Positions 23,568-33,547 of a DNA stretch of 64,000 nt are shown piece after piece. The translations under genes and the position numbers were made by a program. The DNA is from Paraphoma chrysanthemicola (Eukaryota; Ascomycota; Dothideomycetes; Pleosporales; Phaeosphaeriaceae). Position 1 is the stretch's first letter; each line of letters starts with the position of its first letter. The stretch is from contig JAGMWG010000018.1 in the NCBI GenBank assembly GCA_020744225.1, positions 186,001 through 250,000 of the forward strand, read 5' to 3'. A model generated the notes under the pieces. That model did not search any database. It saw only the letters and a list, made by a program, of their open reading frames with translations, and had not been told where the DNA came from.

Positions 23568-23938
23568 CCCGGCCCAAAATGAACAGTAGAGATGTACATA
23601 ATGTTTTCTTCAGCGACCGGTCAAGTGAGATTTGGTGGAAGCGATTCTTAACGGGCTATTTGATCTACACTGATTTCAACGTTTTGTTGTGCGGCTTTAG
23701 ATGTATCAAAAGAACGGCAGGGCATATTTGGTTGAAGGGATGTACGTCACAAGAACATATAGAGGTGGGATTATCGAATTGTGGAATCATGCAGCTGCAA
23801 TTGTGTGTCCCTTGATTTGATACTTGAGGGACAAGCAGTACACCGTCATAATCATGGCACATCGTTGCCAAAGTTCCTTGGACTTATTTCATTCTTCTCG
23901 CCATAGAGCTCTCACAACACCCACCGCTCTCCCACAAC
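23568..23938. other. convergent intergenic, OAC1 / transporter
   Basis: About 370 bases between two stop codons. I see only 3'-flank sequence. Confidence 0.4.
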
Positions 23939-25583
23939 CTAGTAACTATATCTGAATAACGGATCCTGTTTTTCGGTATGATCCGAATCAACACTCACTC
24001 CTAACCTCCCTTCACTCTCCTCCAGCACCGAAACATCCACTGCCCGCTCCCTCTTAGCATTGCTCCACTTTGCCGTGAAATAATGTACCAAAAAGCACAC
24101 AATCAAACAGAGCCAGCTCACCACGCTCGTAATACACCCTTTGGTATACCTCGGTGCATCAGGCTTTTGCCACAGCTGCGGGCCCGTGATACACCCGACT
24201 GTGTAGAAGACGAAAAATATAGCACTCACGACCGATTTCTTCGTATTGCCCTTGATATTCGATGCCATGAGCCCGACCGCCACGCTTAGTGGCGGAGCCG
24301 TCGAGCCCGCAAACCATGTGCTCACGACTATGCCCCAGGCGTTACTTGCGGGCAAAAATAAGACGAGAAGCGTACCCATGAGAGGCATGAGTGCGACGAA
24401 TATGCCGACGAAGCAGCGGCTGTTGGGGTATAGCGCTGGACCCAGTGCGCCGACCCAGACGAGCACAAATGACACGCCGCCGGATGGGAGGCCGACGAGC
24501 ATGGTGCGGAAAGAAGAGAAGCCAAAGCCTTTGATGACGAGGGAAGAGAATTTGACAATGGGTGTGGGGAGCGTGATGAACAGGGCCATGAGCGCGTAGA
24601 GCGCGGTGCGTGGATCGGTAAAGGCTTCTTTGACTTGCGCCATGTCGAAGGATGCTTTGTCGCGGGTTGCTCGGTCAATAGCGAGTCGTTCAGTGGCGAT
24701 GCTGCGTTCGCGATCGTTCAGGAACCATGCTGTTGTGGTGCTGCGCGGCATGTAAATGATGAAGAGGACGCCGCAGACGACTGTGAGGCCACCGAAGACG
24801 AGGAAGAGAACCCGCCATGAGGCAAGGGCGAGTCTGGCATTGCCAATACCATACATCATTGTTCCGCCCACGATTTGAGAGATGCCGAACATGGATACCC
24901 ACGTGCTATGGCCGCGGTGAGTAAGTGCCAAAGGCGGTTTTGAGAGGAGGCTTACGCGATGCGCACAGGATGTTCACTGCGTTTGTACCATCCTGAAGTA
25001 ATGATCATGAAGGAGGGAGCTACAGCACCTTCTGTGAACCCGAGGAAGAAGCGGGCGACAGCGATGGTGGTCCAATTTGTCGTGGCTCCGAGACACATTT
25101 CAGCGATGCCCCAAAGAATCCTGTATATGTCAGTGAGCACTCGCGGCCGAACGATTAACTCAAATCATGGCGACTTACACAGTAATTCCGACGAATAGCG
25201 TGATGGGGAATCTGCTCATCAAGTACGCCGCGGGGTACTCAGAGACGAATTGTCCGAAGTAAAACAGGGAGATTGCCCATGAGAACTCCCCGCCAGTGAG
25301 CTTAAGATCCTCTTGAAGGCCAAAGACAGCAGCATAATTGATGCTCTGCTTGTCAAGGTCTGTAATAGGCGTCAGAATACTCTGGACAATACGAATCTGA
25401 AATGAGCTTACATTGAAAGAAATAAACCAAAGCCATCAAAGGAAGTATCACACGATCAAGCTTCCTCAGCACAGCCTTTTCATCAGCCGGCTCGATATGG
25501 TATGTCACCACCAAATCATTCTCACCCTTATCGCTGGTGATCTCAACCTTCTCGTCGTGATGCTTTGAGATCGTTTCGGACAT
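23939..25583 (-). CDS. MFS transporter, anion:cation symporter (Dal5-like) family
   Basis: Model complement(join(23939..24905, 24956..25120, 25179..25359, 25412..25583)), 494 aa. A 12-helix major facilitator of the fungal ACS group (relatives of allantoate, nicotinate and other organic-anion permeases). Exon 1 ends with 'ILPLMALVYFFQ' joined to 'YLDKQSINYAAVFGL', the family's first-helix motif. Exon 3 carries 'RFFLGFTEGAVAPSFM' and 'SGWYKRSEHPVRIA', the typical helix 4-5 region. The second half has 'GITGP'-like 'CITGPQLWQ' and a charged cytosolic tail. It should import an organic anion with protons at the plasma membrane. It shares a promoter with the dehydrogenase at 26053, where two CGG-N9-CCG sites lie, so its substrate probably feeds the clustered enzymes. 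The exact substrate cannot be read from sequence. Confidence 0.9.
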
Positions 25584-25791
25584 GGTGGCGATTGTGGAAG
25601 AATGTGCAAGAAGTCAAGGCTGCTCGATTGACTGAGTTGTGCTGATGAGGATTCCAGAGCGTCAGCCCGGCCTCATCTTATAGATCTAGCATGGCTCGCA
25701 AGTTTGAGCGTGTAGAAGGAGTTCAGAGCCGGTTCCTTGGGACGGCCCCATGGGGAAGAAGTTTTGCGGGGAGTTGGGGTCAAATGGACGT

Positions 25792-25806
25792 CGGATGTGG
25801 CATCCG
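25792..25806 (+). promoter_or_regulatory. candidate Zn2Cys6 operator, site 1
   Basis: CGGATGTGGCATCCG: a perfect inverted repeat (CGGATG / CATCCG around TGG) and a CGG-N9-CCG element, the classic geometry for a dimeric Zn2Cys6 regulator. It lies 42 bases from site 2, centre to centre, about four helical turns. Confidence 0.6.
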
Positions 25807-25833
25807 CATGCTGGTGGCGTGAAAGTTGATGGT

Positions 25834-25848
25834 CGGATGTCATTGCCG
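25834..25848 (+). promoter_or_regulatory. candidate Zn2Cys6 operator, site 2
   Basis: CGGATGTCATTGCCG: CGG-N9-CCG with the extended half-site CGGATGTCA, shared with site 3 in front of the aldolase gene. The right half is weaker than in site 1. Confidence 0.6.
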
Positions 25849-26052
25849 CACCTCGTTAGTGCGAAGCCAGTCACTTAGCGAGCCACGGATGTAGCAACCG
25901 TGTCGTAGACAAGACGAAAGATTTGCCTATGAACCTGAAGTCTTCGATGATAAAAGAGGTGTCATGTCAAATGTCAAATCAAGAGTCAGAACTCAAACCT
26001 TGCTGCATCTTGTGCATACCTTTCAAATTCCCGGAAAAGAAACACCTCGAAA

Positions 26053-27036
26053 ATGGCACCTTCCCGAGTCGAGCCTGAAGATAGCCTACGAATGCTCATG
26101 AATGCCGCGACGAAGAAGTACACCCTGTATCTTCTCGAAAACTTTCCTCCAGAAGCTGTGCAACATAGTCAGCAGCTCTTCCAGACCGTCCTTCCAAGTG
26201 ATCCAGAGGTCGACAACTGGCAAAAGAATGCGGACGCTATCCTTGTTCGTGAGAAGACGATATCGGCGAAAGATATAAGAAACGCAAGAAGACTTCGAGC
26301 TATTGGAAAGCAGGGCACTGGTATAGATATCATTGACCAGACCGCATGCGAAGAACGCGGCATACCAATCCTGAACACTCCCGGCGTCAACGCGCAGTCG
26401 GTAGCAGAGCTAGTCCTCAGCATGACAATGGCAGTTGCGAGACAGCTTCGCGAGATCTCTGTGAAACAAGCAGCCGGATTAGAGGTCCGAAAGGAGCACT
26501 GTTGCGGCATGACATTGATGGGAAAGACCATCGGCATAGTAGGAATGGGCAACATTGGAACAGCAGTAGCTCGGATATTTAGCAGAGCCTTTAACGCATC
26601 CGTGTATGCGTGCGATCCGTTTGCTCCAGTAGATGCTTGGTCGGAAATTCCTCACACCAGGGTTCAGAGTTGGGAGGATATGCTACCGCATGTTGATGTT
26701 TTGACGCTTCACGTCCCGTTAAATGCAAAGACGCGGGGTATGGTAGATCTCACACGGTTGAAGAGGATGAAGTGCAATGCTATCCTGATCAACGTTGCTC
26801 GCGGAGGCATTGTAAACGAGGACGATTTGATTGTGGCTCTGGAGGATGGTAGTATCTTTGGTGCAGGGTTGGACTGCCACGAAGAGGAGCCTCCGACATT
26901 GGCGAGGTATGAAAGGCTTTGGGCAACCGGCAGAGTCATCAGCACTCCCCACATTGGCGCGACAACAGCAGAAACTCAAGTGCTCACGTCGACGAGCGCG
27001 ATCAACAATGTATACAAATTCTTGAGTGCAAAGTAA
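26053..27036 (+). CDS. D-isomer-specific 2-hydroxyacid dehydrogenase
   Basis: Single exon, 327 aa, the normal family length without a regulatory ACT domain. It reduces a 2-oxoacid to a D-2-hydroxyacid, or the reverse, with NAD(P)H. The Rossmann motif is 'GIVGMGNIGTAVARIF'. The catalytic triad is in place: R250 in 'NVARGG', E279 in 'CHEEEPP' and H300 in 'PHIGATT'; the spacing fits PGDH-type enzymes. 'GTGIDIIDQTACEERGI' and 'NTPGVNAQSVAEL' are the usual catalytic-domain motifs. It could be a glyoxylate/hydroxypyruvate reductase or a phosphoglycerate dehydrogenase relative; absence of the ACT domain and the cluster context favour a catabolic reductase. No peroxisomal SKL-type end is present (it ends SAK). 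It shares its promoter with the ACS-type transporter. Confidence 0.9.
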   Translation: MAPSRVEPEDSLRMLMNAATKKYTLYLLENFPPEAVQHSQQLFQTVLPSDPEVDNWQKNADAILVREKTISAKDIRNARRLRAIGKQGTGIDIIDQTACEERGIPILNTPGVNAQSVAELVLSMTMAVARQLREISVKQAAGLEVRKEHCCGMTLMGKTIGIVGMGNIGTAVARIFSRAFNASVYACDPFAPVDAWSEIPHTRVQSWEDMLPHVDVLTLHVPLNAKTRGMVDLTRLKRMKCNAILINVARGGIVNEDDLIVALEDGSIFGAGLDCHEEEPPTLARYERLWATGRVISTPHIGATTAETQVLTSTSAINNVYKFLSAK

Positions 27037-27170
27037 CGGGGAAGGAGAAAGGGCGAGGACGAAGGCACGCCACTGATTAGCGTGGTTTACGTAATCAACA
27101 AAGACATATGCTTGCCGCACTTTCCACTGCATCACTCCTGCTTGACCCGATTATGTAGTAACAGTCTGCA

Positions 27171-29698
27171 ATGGCTTCAGATGAGCCGCCTTCTAAACGA
27201 GCACGGCTCGCGAGTCTACCAGTTGAAGCGGCGCGAACCCAGCAAGCGTATAGTTCTTGACCCATTTCCTACCCACAGAGCACTGATCTATGTAGTTGCA
27301 CAGCTTGCCGCGAGCGGAAGATCAAATGCTGCGGTAATCAACCATGTCGTTACTGCTCGAAGAGGGGCTTGGATTGCGCGTTTATTGAAGTTGGACGAAA
27401 GAAGATGTATCCTGTAGCGTGGGTACTCGAGATCTCTTGTTGCTGGAACTAATTGATTTTGCCAGATATGTAGAAGAGTTAGAAAGAACAGTGTCCGGGA
27501 ACACCGCAAGGACTGCGGAGCCCAGCAGCTATACCACGCATGCTGGAGTCAGCCAAACGCCCGTGCCCGCGATACACGATATTCCTAACCCAGATTCCGA
27601 CTCAAGCACGTCACGTACGTTCAATAGGCTAATTTAACGATGTGAAGCTGACCCAGATTCCCAACAGCTATAATTTCTGAGCCCACAATGTCATCGAGTC
27701 TTGACTTCGGGACCCGCATACGAGATCTAACACGCGACTCGCAGACACCTAATCTGCGTGGAGGGCCTATATTATCCCACGAAACGCCAGATAACGTGTA
27801 CGATATTGAACCAGAAGGATCAACGAGACGTCGAAGCAGAATTAGGCCAATGCAATGGCCTAGCGAAGAAGAAGCTCATGGCTTGCTCAATTCAGTCACC
27901 TCTTCTATTGGCAGCGTGCAACATCTGATAGATCCACGAACCTTCTCTGATATTCTCTCACATTTCTATGATTCCGATTCTGCTCAAATGGAAAACATCG
28001 AACTCCACCATGTGGAGATGCTCATGGTATTTTCACTAGGGGGTTTGCTGCAGGGCAAGATCAAGTCGGGCTCATCCTTTCCTGGCGCAGAATACTTTCT
28101 AGAGGCCGTCAACAACCTTCCATCACTCTGCGCGCTGCGCAAGGCTGGGTCATTAGCCATAGAACTCATGGGTCTCTTCGCATTCTTCTTGCAATGTTCG
28201 GATCGCAAGGATGATGCATACATCTATGTACGTACTCCTCGTCATTCCTTATTACTCTCTACTTCTCTGATGATATTCTAGGCCGGACTTGCTCTGAGAC
28301 TTGCTGTCTCGAATGGGCTTGCGCGAGGACATGGTGGCCAACGAATGAAACGATCCGAATCTGTACATCGAAATCGTTTGTGGTGGACGATTTATATGCA
28401 AGAGAGGTACGAATATACTCTAAGAGGTGTCAATCATAAGAACTGAAGCTACATAGGAGGTTAGCGGCTGCTACAGGTAATCCAGTAGGTATCCTTGATG
28501 AGAACATCACCGCTCGACTACCAACAGAATCGGCCGGATTCCCTCCAGTTGCAGCTCTGAATATCAACATTCAGCTGGCCAAGATGACAGGTCGGATTTT
28601 GCAAAGTAAATTGAAGTTCCTGTCCTGGTTCACGGTCGCTCTGAATTAACCTTGGTAGATATCTACAGTGCGAGGCATCGGTCAGAACGGCAGTTTCTCC
28701 GCACGATACACGACTTGGTAACGGAACTGAACAATCTACACAAGGATACACCATCGAGCTGCAAAGTTGATGTATCCCAACCGGGTTCTGTAACACGAAC
28801 AAGTGCTACTCTTAGTTTGATGTTTTCACAAGTATGCTCGTTAGCCCTACCTCGATCACAACCCTGAACTGAGCTTCTACATAGGCTATGATACTCACGA
28901 CTCGACCGATATTACTCCACTTAGCCAAGTCGGGGCTCGGAGGTAACAACACAGATGGCGCTCTTACTGGCATGTCAATATCACAAAAGCTTGCTAATAC
29001 GTGCATCGAAGCTGCTGGGGTGAGCTTGGATGTGCTGCACCTATTAAGACAGCAGGCTTTGTTAGGTAAGCGCTCTCCTCAACATCAAGTCACACGCTCA
29101 CATTCATTTGCATGAAGCCAAATTCGGCTTCTTCGACCTCGATGCAACGGTTTCAGCTGCCTTCGTTTTCATGCTTGTGGAGTGCATCTACCCAAGACAC
29201 TCTTCCCGCTCCGGTGTACAGGGGATACGGGGTGCAAGAGACATTTTGAGGTATCTGAGCGAATGTGGCAATAAAGCGGCTGATAAAAGGCTTTCCGACG
29301 TCCAGCAATTATGCGAACATCTTCAAATTCCGCTTGATCCTCCACTGCCGCCAAACAACGAGAGCGCGAGTCGCGCAATACTAAGCAGTGATCTCGGAGA
29401 TGCTCCAACAAACCTAACAGAGCACAATCAAACTGCATCTTCGACAGCATCGCACCCTCACGAATTATCTCATCCAATAGAAGACATCGACTGGCGCCAG
29501 GCACTCGCGTCATTAGAAGACACAAGCAACATGTTCGGAGCTGTCAATCCTGACAGCGAACAATTGTCCAACAGTGCTGCGCTCGATCAATTCGACGACT
29601 TCAACTTCGATCTTAATGGCGACTTCCTCCTCACAGGCGCCGACGAGATAGATTGGGAAGAGTTTTCACGCCAAATAACGCGCAGCAATAATGAATAG
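27171..29698 (+). CDS. Zn2Cys6 transcription factor, cluster regulator candidate
   Basis: Model join(27171..27247, 27296..27418, 27466..27614, 27668..28227, 28282..28406, 28457..28605, 28659..28831, 28885..29065, 29118..29698), 705 aa over nine exons; all joins keep frame. The zinc cluster spans the first intron: C27, C30, C37, C43, C46, C53, reading 'ACTACRERKIKC' then 'CRYCSKRGLDC'. A short linker/coiled stretch 'YVEELERTV' follows, as expected for a dimerising C6 factor. The middle is the Fungal_trans (PF04082) domain: 'AGLALRLAVSNGLARG', 'RLWWTIYMQER' and 'RRLAAATG...LDENITARLP'. The C-terminus is acidic and resembles an activation region. The donor of intron 2 (GTGGGT) is the weakest call. 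It starts 134 bases after the dehydrogenase stop and ends 14 bases from the convergent aldolase stop, so it is probably the pathway regulator. Confidence 0.88.
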
Positions 29699-29712
29699 GG
29701 GCACAATAATAT

Positions 29713-30616
29713 TCAATTTCTGTTCTTTGTATATCCCTTTTGCAAACTCCGCAGCAGCTCAGAATTGGCCTTTCCACCCTGTAGCAAAAGTCCCACATCC
29801 TGCGCACCAACGATCCACCTCGCGCCAAATTCATTAATCACACGCTCCAGTATATCCGGCCGGTGATACAGTCCAGCAATGCCCATCAATTTGCTATGTT
29901 TCGTTGCCGCCTTGCCCACACGCTCCAGCGCCGCAAAGAACTCAGGCGCGTCCCAATCACCCAATGTGCCAATCTCCATGGCCAAATCATTCGAGCCTAC
30001 GAGCAGGACGTCGCAACCAGGTAGCGCAGCGATATCCTCGACGTTATCCAACGCGTCTGCCGTTTCTATCATGATGAACACGGTCGACCCAGAAGCATTC
30101 ATCTCCTCGACCAATTGCGCGGTCTGCACTGGCGCGAACTCAAAATGCGGAAACCCAGCACTGATGCTGCGCTTGCCCAGGGGTGGGTATTTGGATATGC
30201 GAATCGCGCGCTTCGCATCATCTGTGACAATCAGCATCAGTTTACCACATGTATCAAACTCGGGAAAGCGGGCAAAGCATACCAACAGTATGTATATGCG
30301 GCACAATCACCCCCATCGCACCAACATCCAATACCCGCTGCATGAACCCGTCTCCACACTGATGCGGCACACGCACAAAAGGCGTCACGCCGCTTGATAT
30401 CGCTGCAATGCAGAGCTGATTCGCGTCTTTGATCGTCAGTGCCGTGTGTTCAAGGTCGATGAACAAGCTATCGTAGCCTGCGGCTTTGGCAATGTGGACT
30501 ACCGACGTGTCTGCGGAGATTTTGATGCCGAATGCGGTGCAGATTTTGTTGCGTGCGGAGAGCGTGAGGAGGTTGTTTTGCAAGAGGGAGGGCTGGGATG
30601 GTGCTAGGGAGGGCAT
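29713..30616 (-). CDS. HpcH/HpaI family class II aldolase
   Basis: Model complement(join(29713..30221, 30283..30616)), 280 aa. Members cleave 2-oxo-3-deoxy or 4-hydroxy-2-oxo acids into pyruvate (or another 2-oxoacid) plus an aldehyde, using a divalent metal. Active-site residues align with bacterial HpaI spacing: H57 ('IDLEH'), R82 ('PFVRVP'), E164 ('MIETADAL') and D190 ('VGSNDLA'); 'YPPLGKRS' is the family motif after the intron. The 61-base intron (GTATGC / CACAG) restores the frame. No targeting peptide is obvious. An in-frame Met 18 codons upstream exists, but 30616 fits the family start better. Paired CGG-N9-CCG sites lie 179-253 bases upstream. With the dehydrogenase and transporter it suggests catabolism of a sugar-acid or related oxo acid. 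Confidence 0.9.
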
Positions 30617-30794
30617 ATTGGGATGAGTATAAAGATAAGATGGCGTGAGCGATGATTGTGATGCCCACAAGTGAATATTGATGAAGTAGAGGACATTTCA
30701 TTTCTCTGTTATTTTATACTGTGTGATGATTGAGTACTTGGTGTTGGGAAATGCAGGAGCGTGCATGTCTGACTATCCGCACACAAGTCGACCA

Positions 30795-30809
30795 CGGATG
30801 TCAAAGCCG
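30795..30809 (+). promoter_or_regulatory. candidate Zn2Cys6 operator, site 3
   Basis: CGGATGTCAAAGCCG: CGG-N9-CCG sharing CGGATGTCA and the final GCCG with site 2 of the transporter/dehydrogenase promoter. It lies about 180 bases upstream of the aldolase start on the opposite strand. Confidence 0.6.
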
Positions 30810-30852
30810 CGGTTTTAGCGCGGTCGTGAAGTCGGGGGAAGGCATCGCATCG

Positions 30853-30867
30853 CGGCTGTCATGACCG
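30853..30867 (+). promoter_or_regulatory. candidate Zn2Cys6 operator, site 4
   Basis: CGGCTGTCATGACCG: CGG-N9-CCG whose interior TGTCATGAC keeps the TGTCA core of sites 2 and 3. It forms a pair with site 3, 58 bases away, upstream of the aldolase. Confidence 0.5.
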
Positions 30868-33547
30868 CGCTGGCCGGGGAACCAACAGGCCTAGTAGAAG
30901 TTAACATGTCTGAGGACAGTACATTCTTAAGGGAAACGGTTTCCATGGGGTGCGCTCCTCGTTGCGAAGTTGGGGAGAGAACTTGTACCTTTCCCAGGTC
31001 ATCCAGCAAGTCCAGATAAAAGGACAGTTTCGAATACGAATACGAATGTGAGCTTCTCGGCTACGAGAATTGGTTGAGTGTCTTGTCCTGCATGATCAAG
31101 CTTCTCATCGACTCAAGTCGAAAGCGTGATGACATTTGGAGCAGCGTAGAGCACCTGATCGTACTTTCGGCACAGAGCGATACGCATCAATGTGATATTC
31201 AAGAACCAGCCGACAAGGCTCTTTGTTTGAATGGCTTGAAATAATTGCGTGTGTCAAGACGCATTTCTGGCTGGGAAGCTATATTGCGGTCCTTCCTCGC
31301 GCCTTGTTTTTTCCACCACAAGAGGCCGGAGTTGAAGAATATAATGTCTATGACTTCACAGGCATACCGTGACAAGTTTTCGAAGCTCATATTCAATCCG
31401 ACCGCGATGGTCACACAGAAGCATATCAAAGTGCGAAACCTTCGATCGCTCGAGGTCAAAGGATGCTGGAGCTAAATGCTTCGTCCACATGGTGTGCAAT
31501 TCACCTTCCTCTTCGAGACACCGCGGAAGCCACAATGAGAGACAGGGCGCCACTGCCAGGATGGGGTCCCGATACCCTGTTAGGAGATGTGCTGCAAAGG
31601 CGAGGCTGTTCATCACCCTCGCCTGCATCGAAACAGCGACGAGCGCTGTGCGCCGAACATCCGTCTTTGCCACCGCTGTTGCAGTTCCAGCCCTATCACG
31701 CAAATCGTCACGGATCGGAGGCTTGTGCTGCTGATCGTCGCACTCGGAATGTCGCTCAGGGCTTCGCTACACCATATTGCTTTTTGTCGACAAGGAAGAG
31801 TTTTCTGGGAGCTGAGCCGCAACGTGCTGCAGGGTGCGACAGATGCAGGTTCAATCGTCATGCAAAACGAAAAGCACAATTGCGAAAAGAAAGGAATGCT
31901 AAAAGATCCAACAGGGGCCATTCTCGTTGTCTCTTTCTACCTTGCAAGGATGCTTCCCAGATGCAACAGATCCTCCGGCGGCGAGGTGCGGTGCGCAGAT
32001 AGCCGACAAGCGACGCGCGAATGCGAAGGAAGGTAATGTGCTGACTGTACGCCATGAATATGTCTGGTGACCCGTGACCGGTTCTAGAGCGACTGGATGA
32101 TAAAATACAGGTGTGTGCTCCGGCCACTGAGGTGACGAAGCGTGGTGGTGCGCGTGCAAGAAAGTGCGGAGTGCATGAGGACAGGCCGTGTAAAGTGGAG
32201 TGCAGACGAGTGCAGAAACGTAAGAAATTACACGAATGGACGTTGTGCCCGCGATGCGCCGCAGTCCGCCGTCGTGTTGGTGGTCGGACGAGGACTGCGA
32301 CAGCGTAAGGTTTATAGATGGCTTGTCAGATTTTTGTTTTGATTGGCCTCAATGGATGGAACTTGTAGGTCATAGCCATCATGCCGTCTAGCAGATGCAG
32401 GCTGACTCCGGAAAGTATCGACGGACCGCAACGGCTGGGCATCAAAGATGCATCGTAGAGTAGCGTGTAGTCGCACATGCGTGCAGGTTAGATCCTGGCA
32501 ACCCTGGACCCGTCGAGCTTATGATGATGTCGGGACGTATGGCAGGCATTGCAACGAGAGTGAAGGCCGCAGGTTTGTGGGCTTGATCCTCCTGTTGCTC
32601 TGAGGGGCGAGCCAATGTGACTGGGATAGTCGGATCGTCGGCTCCACTCTCTTCAGAGTTTGTGGATCATTTGGAGCTTCTGAGTTCAGCAGCACAGAGG
32701 AGGTAAGCAGGAGTGACATGCACGGACGGTGAAGATGATGCCAGTGTCTCACACGAAAACTCTGCAGAGATGTAGCTACTCAAGAGCGCTGTCATTGCAG
32801 AGCAAGTGTATGCTCATGCGAGCAAGTCTGGTTCGGCGCTGATCAGCGCCTTCCGCGAGCGGTTGCTGGGTTCGGAAGGGACGATCAGGGTTTGGAAAGA
32901 GCCCCTTGTGGGTCGCGAAGCCTCACTTGAAATCTTTCTCCAACACGATTCGGCCAGATGCTTCGCTGGAGATGTTCTCCGCTTGCGCTGCGCCTCTCTC
33001 CTTGTTCCTTTTCGCACCCGCTCGCCTGCCCAGGTTGCATCTAGCATGGCCAGTGTGGTCACATTCGCATGGCCGTCGTCATCTTCCATCCTGCAGCCTA
33101 GCCTCACTACCGGCCGTGAGCCTGAGCTGAGCCTGTCGAATTTGCATTCTGCACCGTTCGAGCTGCACAAGAGGCGCGCGTCGCCGCGGAGGCTTGCGGC
33201 TTTACGCACGTTGCCCAATGGCATTGGTGCGATGGCCTGCCAGTCTAGCGGAGCACTGAGCGCCCTGTGGCAGCAGAATCCTGGGGGTGCTAGGGTGCTT
33301 CTCCGCGTTACCAAGCGACGGGGACATCTGTGCACTCTAAAGTGCGATATTATTAGCCCCCTCTCCATCCTGCTCCTCCGCTCTGGACAGCTCACACTTT
33401 CAACGCCTGCAGCAATTGACTGCACACGACATCAACGTTCCGACATTGCGAAAAGCACATCCTGACCCTAGCACGCCCCCTTCGCCGCCGGCTTCGGACC
33501 TTCGGGCTGGACGGGGTCTCGTGATGCTCCTGGCGTGTTAACATTGG
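30868..33547. other. gene-poor region, 2.7 kb
   Basis: No supportable gene. Frames of 180-220 codons at 31463-32002 and 32806-33465 are each mirrored by a frame of similar length on the other strand and have no domain. The last few hundred bases probably form the promoter and leader of the following gene. Confidence 0.45.

Larger units (their letters stand above)
25584..26052. promoter_or_regulatory. divergent promoter, transporter / dehydrogenase
   Basis: A 469-base spacer that must drive both the ACS-type transporter (leftwards) and the D-2-hydroxyacid dehydrogenase (rightwards). It contains two CGG-N9-CCG sites, listed separately, near its centre and roughly equidistant (205-265 bases) from both start codons. 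Confidence 0.7.

Noticed and set aside
24906..24931. Met start 'MALTHRGHSTW' as a separate transporter start at 24931
   Set aside because: This Met lies inside an intron (GTAAGC..CATAG); splicing to the upstream exon restores the family's helix 4-5 motif.
32806..33465. 219-codon plus frame and 203-codon minus frame over the same bases
   Set aside because: Mutual shadows with no recognisable protein; probably promoter or leader of the next gene.
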